Below are positions 10,401 through 29,373 of a stretch of 64,000 bases of DNA, piece after piece. The notes beneath the pieces are model-generated. The model did not search any database and was not told the DNA's origin. It was given only the letters and a program-made list of their open reading frames with translations. Within the stretch, counting starts at the first letter, position 1. Every line of letters starts with the position of its first letter. A program made the position numbers and the translations under genes. Origin of the DNA: Nematostella vectensis (taxonomy: Eukaryota > Cnidaria > Anthozoa > Actiniaria > Edwardsiidae); contig NC_064041.1 in NCBI RefSeq assembly GCF_932526225.1, positions 7,833,042 through 7,897,041 on the forward strand. Direction: 5' to 3'.

Positions 10401-12258
10401 TATTTTTGATGATAGAAATACGATTTTATCTATACTTAGATGCCAAAAAATGTAACCACTTACATCGCGCTCGACGACGAATCACTTTTGGCCGTGTAAA
10501 ACTTTTGGAGTTTAAAGCTTGGAGTAATATATCGTGAGCGAGATAAGCCCTTTTATGCGGAGGTACTCCAGCCACAAGGGAACCCTCCTTTTTTGTACTA
10601 AATGGTAGGTTTTGTAAATGTTTGGGCATGTCTGGTAGAATTTACGAATATGACGGACTTCTATCTTGCGTGACAATGCTATTTTGATCTTGTTTTGAGT
10701 ATTATAAACGTTCATTATCTTGTAAAAATAAAGATTCACGCATACTTGCTCCATCTGCTCCTTTTCTATATGTGAAAAGAGTCGGGTTACCATGAAGACG
10801 GTTTCCCTGTGGTCGGTAAAGGAGTACCTCCACACTACTCCCTCCTTCAAAAAAGGCTAACTTTGAACTTCATATACTACTACTGCGCCCGGCGAAGACT
10901 GTCCATTGATCTCTTTTTACAGCCGCGCTATAGACATTTAGGTTCCCGTTAAGACTGCTGTGTCTCCGGAACATGGACAAGCGCTTTACTGAATTTCTTG
11001 GGGCGTTAGTCTAATCTTACTTAAGATGATGAAGCCAAGCAACGCCATTCCAGCTATTTTGTCACATGGGGTGGAATAAGGGTAGGGGGGGTGGTGGTAC
11101 CACAGGGTGGATAAGTGATTATGAATCGATATGAAGCTATTTATATGGAGTTGTCGGTTTAATTTTTGTAGACAGTTTTTAATAAAAAAATCTAGACAAG
11201 AAATAACGTCAACATCCAAAATCTCCAATACCTCATTAAGAAAATAAAACAAGCCTGCGAAAAAAAAAACTAAAATAAAGTAGCAGAAACCGGATGAGGA
11301 CTAATTTTCTCTAATTGCACATTTATCGCTTCAGTCAGGAATTTCAACTCTTCTTATTTCCAATTTATAACATTTCATTGTTATTGCTTTTCCAAGAGCC
11401 GACCAATCATAAATAATCACAGGTGAAATACTGAATTTAGGTATTTTTGCTCAAAATAATATCCATCCAGTGTTTTCTTGAGAACAATTGGCTGGCATTC
11501 CTCAATATCTTTTAAAATCCGCTCTAAGACATCAAAATCCGCTCTAAGACATCAGAGCTGTTAGACAAATGACCTTTTCTAATTATTTCATGAAGTACAA
11601 ATAAATAGAAAGAGCTTTAAAACAAACGTATTGTTTATAGATTCAATAGCATTTTTATTCAGTGGAATTTGCCGCCAAAATTCATCAGCGTTTTTCAATT
11701 TTAAAGAAATTCGAGAAAGAAATCTAACACATTTTAAAGTAGACGTTATAGTTAAGATCGTTCCCTTTCGAAGATCCCTTTCGAAGGATCGATGATGGTA
11801 TTATAAGAACAAAGTTGAAATAATTTTCCTACCTTATTCAGAAGTATAGAATTCGTTGAGTCACTGAAGATTGGAAGTCCTGAAATACCCGCGTACCGCG
11901 ATAACGCCTGAATTTGTGGATCTTTTAACGAAGAAAACACCCCATGGAACTGCTGCGATCCTAATGTTTTGCAAAACACATATATAGCTTGAGCAATTGA
12001 TGTTGAATTTCCGCAGTTTATATACGTGAAGTTTGTTTTGGCAGATTTTGCAAAAGTCGTTTTCGGCTGAAAATTCTGAATGGCATTTCGTAAAGTAATT
12101 ATTGAAGTCCACTGGTGTGAATTTGACGAATTGTTATCAACCAAAATGGCCAAATTAAGCTGTTGTACATCGCAACTAGCGAAGATGTCGTGAAAAAAAC
12201 CTTGAAAAAAGAATTGAACTATAAGAAAACTCTTGAGCTTATAGCACTTGCGAGGCAT
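1453..12258 (-). CDS. NMDA-type ionotropic glutamate receptor, 10 exons
   Basis: Ligand-gated cation channel subunit of the plasma membrane. Exons on the minus strand are 12258-11833, 10844-10746, 10138-about 9634, 8697-8562, 8076-7827, 7353-7074, 6623-6399, 5268-4991, 4067-3904 and 1987-1453. Phases close to 2898 bases, about 965 residues (GluN1 is about 940). Order of parts: signal peptide, amino-terminal domain (exons 1-5), S1 beginning LRIVTIEHG, an NMDA-like cysteine-rich loop in exon 6, S1 end GKADMALATLTITASR with ligand-binding T576 and R581, M1, pore loop, M3 with SYTAELAAF (708-716), S2 with SS at 749-750 and acidic D796, and M4. S2 resembles GluN1 most. Oddities are E712 in place of Asn in the M3 signature, a Gln near the Q/R/N site, and an Asp before D796 where GluN1 has Trp. 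The exon 3 donor is the least certain boundary. The first ATG of exon 1 is followed directly by a hydrophobic leader. Confidence 0.9.
2110..2324. mobile_element. MITE-like element, TIR AAGGCCTGGCTAAACTAGGC
   Basis: The left end AAGGCCTGGCTAAACTAGGC reappears inverted at the right end (about 2301-2324). Both ends are followed inside by GACAAG/ACATGT-type sequence. It is 215 bases long, has no coding capacity, and lies in the last intron of the glutamate receptor. Confidence 0.75.
2490..2760. repeat. Degenerate 30-31-bp minisatellite
   Basis: About nine units of the form TCACTAGCCCCGCC followed by CACAACTACTGACAGG and variants. It is the same family as the larger array at 3080-3896 and lies in the last intron of the glutamate receptor. 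Confidence 0.9.
3080..3896. repeat. 32-bp G/C-rich minisatellite next to an exon
   Basis: About 15 near-identical 32-base units beginning ACTAGCCCCCACCCCAATAA run from 3080 to 3560. Diverged units continue to about 3896. In the sense direction of the receptor gene the units are G-rich (runs of four and five G). The array ends within about 8 bases of the splice donor of exon 9 (exon edge 3904). Confidence 0.95.
4366..4903. mobile_element. 538-bp inverted-repeat element
   Basis: The left arm (about 4366-4465) and right arm (about 4805-4903) are inverted copies for roughly 100 bases. Both carry ACAGTCGTTTG at the outer end and CGACAAGCCCGCATGTAAGC further in, with scattered differences. It lies in receptor intron 8 and a second inverted-repeat element sits inside it. 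No transposase is visible. Confidence 0.85.
4466..4749. mobile_element. Inverted-repeat element nested in the 4366-4903 element
   Basis: Ends CCTATTTCAATAAAAGTTGTC and, inverted, CCTATTTCCAAAAAAAACGTT are related arms that continue through a shared TACGACCGAAAGG. The same family occurs alone at 5401-5537. It occupies the centre of the larger element, so it probably inserted later. Confidence 0.7.
5401..5537. mobile_element. 137-bp foldback element, same family as 4466-4749
   Basis: Starts ACCTATATCAAAAAAGGTTG and ends with the inverse, ACCTATTTCAAAAAACGTTG. The interior has CCGAACGGTGCC and repeated GCCATTTGCCAGTC. It lies in intron 7 of the glutamate receptor, about 130 bases upstream of exon 8 in gene orientation. 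Confidence 0.75.
5857..6060. mobile_element. 204-bp near-perfect palindrome element
   Basis: Arms GGTATGAACCAACACAAGGT and, inverted, GGTATGAATCAACACAAGGT extend inward for about 100 bases to a centre near 5970 (TCGGAGCTCCGA). The inner part carries GGGCTAACGCTCGAAACGTC. It could form a long hairpin. It lies in receptor intron 7. Confidence 0.85.
6194..6262. repeat. 69-bp inverted repeat
   Basis: CATTCTCGTTCCCAGAGCTC and its exact inverse flank a loop of about 29 bases. It is probably a short MITE or a remnant of one in intron 7 of the glutamate receptor. Confidence 0.8.
7484..7690. repeat. Imperfect ATC/CAT trinucleotide tract
   Basis: Runs of ATCATC and CATCAT with interruptions fill most of receptor intron 5. 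Other tracts of the same kind lie at 45310-45640 and 51590-51700. Open frames here (Met-rich or Ser/Ile-rich) are low-complexity artefacts. Confidence 0.8.
8881..9120. mobile_element. 240-bp MITE with about 50-bp terminal inverted repeats
   Basis: The ends CAATAAACCGTTTTCACGAT and, inverted, CAATAGACCGTTTTCACGAT continue as matching arms through GATGTTGCGCGCGCATCC and CCACAGACTGG. The central 150 bases are not inverted and hold a short minus-strand open frame starting at 9050. It lies in intron 3 of the glutamate receptor, so none of it belongs to the receptor coding sequence. Confidence 0.85.
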
Positions 12259-14044
12259 GACGCTTCTCCAATGAAGAAGTCCTTGAGTGTGTTCTGAGCG
12301 ACCAGTTCTTAATCTCTAATTCACAAACCCTGTTTGCAAAGCACTTAAATATTTTCTCGATTGCTTGAATAAGGGATAACGGCCGACGAATTAAGTCGGA
12401 AAGGAATGACATGGCAACCGCAGTCTTAAAAACAGAATGTGCTAAACTATCTACTCAAAAGAGCCTTATTTCGTTTAACAAAACGAAGGGTACTTTTATT
12501 ACAATTGTCAAACTTAATCAAACTAAAAACAACGAGAATTTCAATAGTCGTGATAAATACATGCAAAGCCTTTCAAGATTTGTTTACTATAATTTCCAAT
12601 TGCTCTAGTTCAATTTCTCCTTTTAAAAACGCCGGGGGGTAGGTAAATTCATAAGGGGAGATTTCTGCAAAGCAGTGCGGAACGTGAAAAGAAACAATTA
12701 TTTAATAAAATCAGAGGGTTTCGTCGATGGGAAAGTCCGTACCCAACTTGATCTTCTGGCGTCAAGGCAACAGATTGTATTTGCGTGAGTTTTAAAGTGT
12801 AACTTGTAATTGATGCTGGAAGTTATTAGATTGGACATAATTTAAGCTAACTGGGATTTAATAACTTTCCTAGACGATTTAAGGGCAAATTTGGTTTAAG
12901 TTGGGACAGGGGAAGAAATACCTTTTAATCCTTAGATAATAACTGTGTCACTAAAAAAATATATATACAATTGAATTTATAATAAGGATAACAACAATTT
13001 GCGAAAACGTTCAACGAATTTTTTTATTACCCAATATCTATAAACTCACTCATTTTCTATAAACTCGCTCATCATTTAAAACTTTCGGTTTAACTTTTGT
13101 GTCTTTTCACAAATGTGAAGTATACTGAATCCTAGCAATTAGAATACAACAACAAAATATTTATCATCACTGAAAGAAAACCTCAATTTACTTTCAGGGG
13201 ACACAGCATTTGGCTTCGATTAGAATTTACATGACGAGATCTTCATAATTGTACGACTATCGAGATTTCTCACTTGGTGTTCATTGGAACGTTCAATAAC
13301 TCAAAGAAGAAGTACAAAAACACAATTGAGATTAGACAAACTTACTTTATTAAGTATATTATCTTTTTTATAAAACAGTAAAAAGTCAAGCATTTTCTAG
13401 ACGAAATTATGTCGCCAAAGATTTGCCTTTATTCATGTTATATATTTCTCCATCTATTACTTTGCTATCAAAAATATAAATGATTTTCCCCCAAATCTGC
13501 TTGAAAGCTGAAAATGACTGTTGTCTCGACAGCTTTTGGTGGAGCAAGAAAAGAATACCTTTTAGGCTGATATTTGAGTGAACCATAAAAAACCTACCGA
13601 CTGTATTTCACAAGAAAATACAGGTGTTTGTGTGGTGGCAAAGAAAACCATTTGACTGCACCTAAAAGGATGGGCGAGGATACGATTGCCTCATAGTATT
13701 TGGTGGTTTGGAAACAAAAAAAAATTTGTTCCACTCAGCGGTTAAATTCGAGGATACTATTGGCACATTGGGTTCTTGATTAATAACATTGTTGCAACAA
13801 GAAATCGTCACAACTCTTAGCAAATTAGCTCATTCTGCTATTCTGCGATATATTTCGCACCAACATGGATATATAATGATTTGGTGTCGCCAGGCTAGGC
13901 ATGGTATTTTAAGAGCTGCCTAAAAACTCCAGTCATACCTATAAGTTCATTTTTCTCCAAGCAGAAAGTTCACAGATTTAAGAACATTGCCTACCTAGTT
14001 ACTACAGTCGCAATAATAGGAGGTATTTTGCGGAGTTTAGTGAA
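12259..14044. other. Intergenic region between ALDH9A1 and the glutamate receptor
   Basis: AT-rich DNA with no convincing exon. It should contain the 3' UTR of ALDH9A1 (stop at 14045) and the promoter and 5' UTR of the receptor (start 12258), both on the minus strand. I could not locate a TATA box, initiator or distinct regulatory motif with confidence. Confidence 0.5.
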
Positions 14045-21217
<7,173 letters not shown>

Positions 21218-21600
21218 TTTGGCAAAAATAAAACAGAACTAAAATGATCGTAGCGTTCCCTGGTACAAAAGAAGTCAAGATTATTAGTACCGCTGACCAA
21301 ATAATCATAACAACACGAGACGTCACGTGCCTTTTTGCTTTTTCGAGGCTAGACTGGTGGTCTTCCTTTGGCCGTTTGATGACCTGGGGGGAGATAGGGA
21401 ACTCCCCCACCCCTCCATCCCCAATTTTTTTAGCGGATGTAAACTCGTCCGCAGTCATCTTTTTGCCTGCCTCGTACCCAGGCGTGTCAAGTGAAAATAT
21501 ACTAGTGATGAGCGCAATGAGCCATGGGAAGGTTTAGCGCTGGCGCAAAGGAACAAGGGAAGGGTATGCTACCTCCGGTCTGGGTACGAGGCCAACGAGG

Positions 21601-22195
21601 CAGGGCTTCTGGAATCACGCGCTTGTGCGGAAGCGCGTAATTTGGCTTTTTCCGCGTAATCCACAAATTTACGCGTAATTTGGCTAAATTTTGAAAGACA
21701 AAACATTTAATTGCACAGCTGATGTGTTCTTTTAGGGTTGTTACCTCTATTTCTCGTGAAAAAAGAGAGATATTCTTCGTAAGAGTGCGATATTTCGAAC
21801 TGAATTTCCGAAAAAAAAAAAAAAAAAAAGAATAGGCGTTCTTTGCTAAACCGCGAAGGCCTAGGACTAATAATAAAATACCTTTTTTAATTGGCTGGTG
21901 GCTAGGAGCCAATGAAAACTCGACTAAGGTATTTTCACGCAAAAAATTAACCTTTTCAAGTTATTTCGTGCTTTCCTTCGGTACAAAATGTAAAACATGT
22001 TTGGGCGTAACAGTTGATATTCCGTGTAATTTAGCGCGTAAATTCAGTAAAGAATCTCGCAAAATTTTGATTTTTAAAGAAAAATGTATTGCAAAAAACC
22101 GCGTAATTTAGCGCGTAATAATTGATTTTCCGCGTAATTTAGCCAAGAATCCCGCGTAATTTTGAGTTTTTTTCCGCGTAATTCCAGAAGCCCTG
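21601..22195. mobile_element. 595-bp inverted-repeat element, TIR CAGGGCTTCTGGAAT
   Basis: Left end CAGGGCTTCTGGAATCACGCG and right end CGCGTAATTCCAGAAGCCCTG are inverses apart from one or two bases. CGCGTAATTTGGC/TTAGC is reiterated near both ends and the interior contains a 19-base poly-A. No transposase frame is seen. I could not settle a target-site duplication. Confidence 0.8.
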
Positions 22196-22933
22196 AGAGG
22201 CAGTCTCTTTGCAAGAAAACAGCGACCACGCGGACCGAACCCGGAAGAGCGCGCGCGGAACGGGAAGGGACAAGGGTCGACAAGCGTAAAGGGGGACATC
22301 CCCAGAATTTGTCTCGCCACAGGAGCCCCGCTAGCGAAAAACTGTTTAGCTGTAGTTTTTAGAGAAAAAAAAGAAACCCTTTAGACGCCTGCGGAGTGGA
22401 TGGGCGGTTTTTTATCGTGCGGTTTTATACATTTTTTCGGGATTCCTTCTACAGAGTCCCATATCAATATTTGGGTGACCTTCATACCCACTCGGCCGAC
22501 CTCTTGGAGGCCTGGGTCTAAGGGCTTTTCAAGATCAGTGAGAAAAAGATTTGACCAAGCGATCAAGTTTTTCTAACAAATTTTGGCCGCAAGTCTCAAA
22601 TTGACAGGAATCAGCATTTTTTTACCATGTTTTCTGGAGATCCGGGAGCGGGAAAACTTTAGCTCTTCTAAATATGGGCATCAATGCCCATATAAGGCAA
22701 TACATACGAAAGACACTATATGTGGGGAATATGTGTGATATGCGAAATTCCTGCATGCAGGCTACATTTTTAAACTCGTTTTTAAAACCTGTTTGTATTT
22801 ATTTTACGTCTAATATGTCACTCAGGTAACCCAACCCACCCTCGAACACGTATCCTCCCCTTCACACATACCCCTGGGTTATTGGTCTCTATAACTCCCA
22901 AAAAACTCGCCTCCATGACCCGTCATCTTCTCA

Positions 22934-23690
22934 ACGTCGTACGGAGGGTACAAGGGTACAAAGCAACATCTGCATGTCATGTTCCCTTTGACGCGCTAGC
23001 GCACGGAGGGTACAAGGGTACAAAGACACATCTGCATGTCATGTCCCCTTTGACGCGCTAGCACACGTAGGGTACAAGAGTACAAAGACACATCTGCATG
23101 TCATGTCCCCTTTGACGCGCTAGCACACGGAGGGTACAAGAGTACAAAGACACATCTGCATGTCATGTCCCCTTTGACGCGCTAGCACACGGAGGGTACA
23201 AGGGTACAAAGACACATCTGCATGTCATGTCCCCTTTGACGCGCTAGCACACGGAGGGTACAAGAGTACAAAGACACATCTGCATGTCATGTCTCCTTTG
23301 ACGCGCTAGCACACGGAGGGTACAAGGGTACAAAGACACATCTGCATGTCATGTCCCCTTTGACGCGCTAGCACACGGAGGGTACAAGGGTACAAAGACA
23401 CATCTGCATGTCATGTCCCCTTTGACGCGCTAGCACACGGAGGGTACAAGGGTACAAAGACACATCTGCATGTCATGTCCCCTTTGACGCGCTAGCACAC
23501 GGAGGGTACAAGGGTACAAAGACACATCTGCATGTCATGTCCCCTTTGACGCGCTAGCACACGGAGGGTACAAGGGTACAAAGACACATCTGCGTGTCAT
23601 GTCCCCTTTGACGCGCTAGCACACGGAAGGTACAAGGGTACAAAGACACATCTGCATGTCATGTCCCCTTTGACGCGCTAGCACAGTAGA
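22934..23690. repeat. 62-bp minisatellite, about 12 copies
   Basis: GACGCGCTAGCACACGGAGG recurs every 62 bases (22990, 23052, 23114 and onward) with very few substitutions, mostly GGGTAC versus GAGTAC. The homogeneity indicates recent expansion or conversion. Each unit holds ACGCGCTAGC, and the unit length is not a multiple of three. Confidence 0.95.
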
Positions 23691-24648
23691 CCACCTGTGA
23701 CTATACAGCACACAAGGCGTACGTTTCACGACACGTTTGATGGCGGCTGCTTGCCTATCGAGCCTAAAATCGAATTTCAAATCTGCGTATTAAAATCACT
23801 TTTTAGGATAATAGTAGTGCACGAAGTAGAAAGGATGGACGCGTAGTAGATAGGGATGGGCGCGTGGTAGATAGGGAGGTGGCTAGCTGTTTTCCTCCAT
23901 AAACCGGTTCGTCCATAGATCAGTTCGTCAATAGAAAAACCAGTTCGTTCATAACCATAGCCGTTTCGTCCCTAGATTTAATATGCAGTCTTTTTTATCA
24001 AAAGGTTTACCAATCTTAGACTTTTCTTATATGTAACTTGTTCCCTTTCTTATTTGTAATTTGTTCCCTGACCCAAACGAATTCTTGCAACGTTCTGTTG
24101 TAAACACAGACTAGACTATGTTGACAAATGGGAGACATCTCTCATAAGTCTCATACGTGCGGAAGAAGACGCACACCAAAATACGACATATTTTTGAAAA
24201 TAACTAAGAAGGTTATACATGCTGGTCCCATATATTTATTATCACTTGCAGAACTGGAAATATACTGTATACAATGACAAGAGTGCAGTAGGCTAGCGTG
24301 CAGTATTTGTATATACCACCCTGCGGCATCGAATCTGTATAACTTCAGTACCTAAACTGCTTATATTATTTGGATTAAAGTTTTAACACATTAACATGAT
24401 CAATTTATAAAGAAAAATGCATGTAATCTTGCACTGATGCAAATGCATAAAGAAATGTTAATGTGCATAAAAACAGAGTGACAAAAATAGCTAATAAAAT
24501 ATGTCTCAATTTTTAACGATTTTATATCTCTTCTAAAAGGGTTCACAGGGCCGTAGCTAGAAAAACAATTGGGGTGAGGTTGGTCTCTAATGACTTCCAG
24601 TTCTACACCTGCCCAGTGCTAGCTACGGCGCTGTTTCTTACTAAACTG

Positions 24649-27600
24649 CTAATGGCAGTGTTCATTAATGTCCACAATCTTGGAAAGTTTCCATCCAAAG
24701 AGAAAGTACCCGAAGCCAGCACCCAGCGCAACTGCTATGCACAGCCAACCATTATACGTCATGAAGATAAGCATCAGAAAGTAACTCAGGGTGACTTGGA
24801 CGATGTGTAGTAGTGATTGGATAAAATGATGTAAATTACAAATCTTGGATCTGCAAGGAATACAAAATGATGTCCAATCATTTTTCCAAGTAAATACCAG
24901 CTACTAATCTTTAAATGATAATAATGACACAATTGTACAAAATGTTACTCTCAACTATGAATGTGCTGGTGAAATCAATCATACAAAATTATTAGCTGAA
25001 AAAATGTTTTGTCTTCCTTGAGGCAATGAGAAAAATGATCACAATGATTATGTGATAATGATTATGATGATCAAAGAAAAAATGTGTCATTACCTTGGAA
25101 TGTGTCCTCTTGTCTCTGTCACTGTGACTGTCTGGTTCTGATTTGATCCATAAACTTTTGTATCCATATCCACGTTCATCACATAGCCATATCTCCTCTT
25201 CAGCATCTCACGGCTCACTTTTAGACCCTCATACAGTACAGCAAGAATGAACACAGCAATACAAGAGCCAATCATGCCTGGAAAAGACAGTAAAAGGAGG
25301 TACTACTAGATCACACTTAAGCCTGCATAGTGAGTATTTCCATGGTTTCACAGGAAAGTTTGATAAAGTACAGAGTTCAACAGCATGAAAAAATTAGGCA
25401 TAGTTGATGAAATTGCATCGTCAAATTATTTGCAATCAGACAACTATATAACCTGAACCTCTCCAGCAAATCAAAATTAGTTAGTAGGTTTTAACAACAA
25501 TCACCACAAGTTTGTGGGAGGAAACGTTATCGAGAATTGAGAAACATGAGAATTGTTAGTTACCTCCAACTGTGTCAACAGACCAACCCTCAAACAAGAT
25601 AACAGTCTTTTTACTGAAGAAGAATGCCATCTGTGAAAAGACAGATTATTGTTCAGCTTCATGGAAAATTTATAAAAGTTAAAAGGAAATAGTAAGGGTG
25701 TGATTGGAATTAAGCAGTTTCATACTGGTCAGGGGGGCTACGTCTTCACTTTCCCATCTATTATGTGTTTAGAGTTTAAGTTTCATGGCTGCATTGGGGT
25801 GTACTCATTAAATACCCTGAAGGGGGAAGGGAGATTTCGCTCAGGAGAGCTCCCCTATTTAGTAGTGCCCCCCCCCCCACTTTAACAACTCCAAAGATTT
25901 TAGTATGACTCAAAAATTTTAGAGCCCCTACCCCCCTTAACATAGAGGGCCAATTCTGTGCCTCTCCTTTGGGTGGTTATAAATTTTCATAGCCTCCCCA
26001 ATATCTTCCCTTCCCCCTAAGGGTTATGTAATTAACACTCCCCTAAGGATGAAAATCAATTATTCCTTCATGATAGGGGGGGGGGGGGGGTTGAATAGCT
26101 TTTCGTATCGGCGAAATCGGCGTATCGGCATGCAGATTACAGATTTAAAGAAAAAGTAAAACAGGTTGTCCGATCTTTAAAACATATCGGATCACAGATC
26201 TATTGATCTATTGAAAATTTAAGTAGGATTTCGGATTCTGATAATTGTGACTATGGATTTTGCAGTTTCTTGACTTAGGAAAAAATCACATATATGATTT
26301 CCTTATTATCTATTCTTTTCTTCTATCATGCATTGCAGATTTGCATTGAATCAAAACTTTGGGCAGATCGGTTGATTTTCACAAAAAAATGAGCAGACCT
26401 GCATCTGCCCCTATTCACCTTCCCTTGATATTTAGGGAAATGATACTTCAGACTTCTGTCTCTTTTATAATGTGCCTTGTTGAGTAAACAGTTTATTTCT
26501 CATACATTCATGAGAATGCAGACTATATTGCATCTTTCTTTGGTATGAAGGACAGCATACACGTAAATTGTAATATGGTTATTGTTAATATATTTTTTTA
26601 CAATTAACACTTTTTTTGATTCCCATTTTTCATTAGGACTTATAAATGAAACACTTTTCAATTTTTGATTACCACTATTCTGTAAAACTTATCCACTATG
26701 ATTGGTTGTACCAATTGTAATAAATGGTTATTGTTAGTTTTTCTAAAGAACATTTTGCCTTAGTACTTTATGCATATACAACCATTGATATATTTATAAA
26801 TTACATATAGATCATAGTGTAAAAAATTATTTCATATTAATATATGGTTTTGTGAAATAGAATCTGCTAAAAGCAAAAGCCTGCAGAAATTTTGCTTTAT
26901 TGTTATTTTATATTTTTGGTAAGAACCCTTTTTTATTTTTTACTATTTTGTTTCCAATACATCTGTTCAAACAAATCTTATCCTTATATTCTTACAGATT
27001 TGAATGACAAAAGTATTCTTTAAGATCATATACAACAAAGTTTATCTTAACAAGAAAGCTAAAAGTGGACATCTATTTAAGTAAGGATTAAACAAATAAC
27101 CCCTATTTTTGAAGGAAAAAAATGTCTTTTACAAAGGTAAAATTCAGATATATTAATTGAGGAACCAACTAAGGAAGTTTTGTCTGTTAGCATCATATCA
27201 TTACAATGATTTTATCACTTGTAACTAAAGCTCTGAAGAATTATTAAACCTTATCCATTAAAACTTATCCATGTATATAATTTCCACTGAGATCACTGAA
27301 TAAATTATCTGAATATTAGAATGAACGTCCTTTTACAATGACCCCCGCATATACTGTCAATATGCCAAGTTATCGATTTACACTTTCAAGATGACACAGC
27401 ACAAAATTTCATGACATGCAGACACAGCTTCCTGTGTTTTTAAATCATTAGGTTGCACTTAACAAAAACCAAGACAACATTCTAATTCTGTATTGGATAA
27501 AGATAGAACATACAGTACCCTAGTGAAAAATACATAAATAAATTTTACAAGAAAATAGGAATGAGGCTAGATAGGTGCTAAAAAAATCAATTCCCCCATC

Positions 27601-28512
27601 ATTTCCTTTGGAGGGAAGTTCCTTTTGTTTTATGTGTCAATATAGTGTTGAGATGAGCTGAACTAACAAAGGTAGCCTGGAACTTGAGCAGATGATAGAA
27701 CATTCATAAAAACATAGCCAATCTATCATAATTTCCTATCTCTCCTCCCACACTCTTTGACTGAACCAGGGAACTTGAATACATTTAGATCTCAATGTAC
27801 AAGAGCACGTTTTCTATTCCTATAGATTTGATATGTTTTTTAGGAACATTATACTTATATAACTTAACAATACAGTAACAACATGTATACTCTATGTATA
27901 CACAAACTGGTATTTTTCGGATATCCTTTAGTCATAAGATCAATAAAAAGTCTTGAAGGAACTGAATAAAGCGAAAATGATGCGTAGTATATACGATAGG
28001 ACAATAATAAAAAAAAAAATCAACAAACTTTTCAGGACAAATAACAACGTTTCTTAGGATCAAATGTAAGTTATAAGTTAATGGTCTTATGGAAATGTTG
28101 CGCTTTAAAAAGATAAAGAAATGACTATTCACTGAGTAAATAAATCGATCTTACCTCCACTACTTTTAGCTATATAAAGAATTTTTGTTGTCTCTATTTT
28201 AACGTTATCCGAATGATATTAAACGTGCATTTACGCATCATTAATACCACCATTGCTTGCTACTAAAACCAGTAGTTAATTTCGATAAAAGGTAAACGAT
28301 AATTATTAATGACGACCAAGGAATCAGTAATTAAAAAGAGCTATAAATGCTTTATATAGGTCACTTAGTAACTTATGTAATACAAAATAAATTGGAATCA
28401 CTGGTGCATAGTTTCTACGAACCTTCATCCCCCCCATATGTGCCATACTGCCGTGGTCCATCCCCAAAGAGGGAGCCATTGTCGCATTCATCGGCATACT
28501 ATGATGCATCAT
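24649..28512 (-). CDS. SLC31A1: High-affinity copper transporter CTR1, 4 exons
   Basis: Trimeric plasma-membrane importer of Cu(I). Minus-strand exons are 28512-28423, 25630-25564, 25277-25094 and 24850-24649. Phases close to 543 bases, 180 residues (human 190). Exon 1 encodes a Met- and His-rich ectodomain ([15 protein letters not shown]) with an N-glycosylation site NAT. TM1 spans exons 2-3 ([13 protein letters not shown] then [16 protein letters not shown]). Exon 3 carries the cytosolic loop. Exon 4 has TM2 with the selectivity-filter MxxxM (MLIFM), TM3 with [10 protein letters not shown] (GxxxG packing) and the C-terminal HCH copper-binding tail. The donor after exon 1 is GTTCGT, weaker than the others. 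The gene is divergent to CTR2, whose start lies 861 bases away. Start chosen at the first Met of the Met-rich segment. Confidence 0.93.
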
Positions 28513-29373
28513 GACTGGCCTTTTTCTCCGGTACCGTAGGTTTCCTAATTTCTGGCTTGTGGAAGCTGTGATTGAACGCAGGGAAAGCTTCAGTATGGCT
28601 TTGCGCGAAGGTTTTGTCAGGTTTGATTCACGGTTTAAGGACTGGGTAACAGGAAACGCTATTTTATTTTTCTGGGTGTAGGGGAGGGGAGAGGTTTGAA
28701 CTTGGGGGTATATGTTTTTAGAAATGAAACATTTTCTCTACACATACACGCAACAATCAATTTTTCTTCTTTTCCCATAAAACAATAGGCAGAAAAATCC
28801 ATAGACATGCATTTTCTGGGAAATATTTTCCATGTGGCCTTTGTGGCGTGTTAGACCCTGGTATCTAGTGCAAGGAACGCCTGCAAGAAAAACACATTAT
28901 CGATGTATGACATTTCAGCTCTCGTTTGTCGAGACGTTGGTTTCCTCCAAATGAGAATGCTTCTTCCTTTTCAACGCAGAACGTGAAAAATCGCGTCAAA
29001 AACCGTTTTGTCTTTTTGAAAGACATTATCAACGCTTAAAGGTTAGAGTGAATGAAGATTATTTTACAAGAAGAGAAAAATTAGGTGTCAAAAGAACTAT
29101 AACGTTTGATTGGTTTCATTCGATCCAAATGGTTTACGCATAGGTGCTAGCTTGCCGTTATAGAAAGTCTCAATAGATTTGTCATGTCTTGTTTTTACCA
29201 ATGCATCCTAAGTAAAAGATTAGTAAGATTACTCTTTTCTGTTACTTTGGTACAAGAGCCGATCTGTTATGTTTAATGCATTAAAAGAGCCAAAAGAAAC
29301 TGCAAATGTTTTGGCACAATTTCTACTTGAACCTCTTCCCTAATTCGGTTAACTTATTTTTATATCATCTTAG
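28513..29373. promoter_or_regulatory. Shared upstream region of divergent CTR1 and CTR2
   Basis: These 861 bases separate the CTR1 start (minus) from the first recognised CTR2 coding exon (plus). CTR2 coding begins directly after a splice acceptor (TCTTAG then ATG), so at least one 5' untranslated CTR2 exon should lie within or beyond this interval. I did not find an unambiguous metal-response element or TATA box. The bidirectional role is inferred from gene arrangement only. Confidence 0.5.

Larger units (their letters stand above)
21218..24648. other. Intergenic region between CTR1 and ALDH9A1
   Basis: No exon recognised. It holds a 595-bp inverted-repeat element (21601-22195), a 62-bp minisatellite (22934-23690), the presumed ALDH9A1 promoter next to 21217 and the CTR1 3' UTR next to 24649. 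The open frames at 21244-21537 and 21502-21942 have no codon or domain support. Confidence 0.55.

Noticed and set aside
10746-10844. Exon 2 of the receptor as a duplicate of the start of exon 3
   Set aside because: Both have a similar helical look, but alignment by eye to GluN1 places exon 2 before exon 3 as consecutive strands and helices of the amino-terminal domain.
12411-12642. Two overlapping plus-strand frames of about 65 residues upstream of the receptor
   Set aside because: Low-complexity Asn/Lys/Leu-rich composition in AT-rich DNA, without splice or homology support.
21244-21942. Frames on both strands near the ALDH9A1 5' end
   Set aside because: The minus-strand frame crosses the end of an inverted-repeat element and a poly-A tract. 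The plus-strand frame has no recognisable domain.
22934-23690. Possible CRISPR-like array
   Set aside because: Units are continuous 62-base tandem repeats without distinct unique spacers, in animal DNA.
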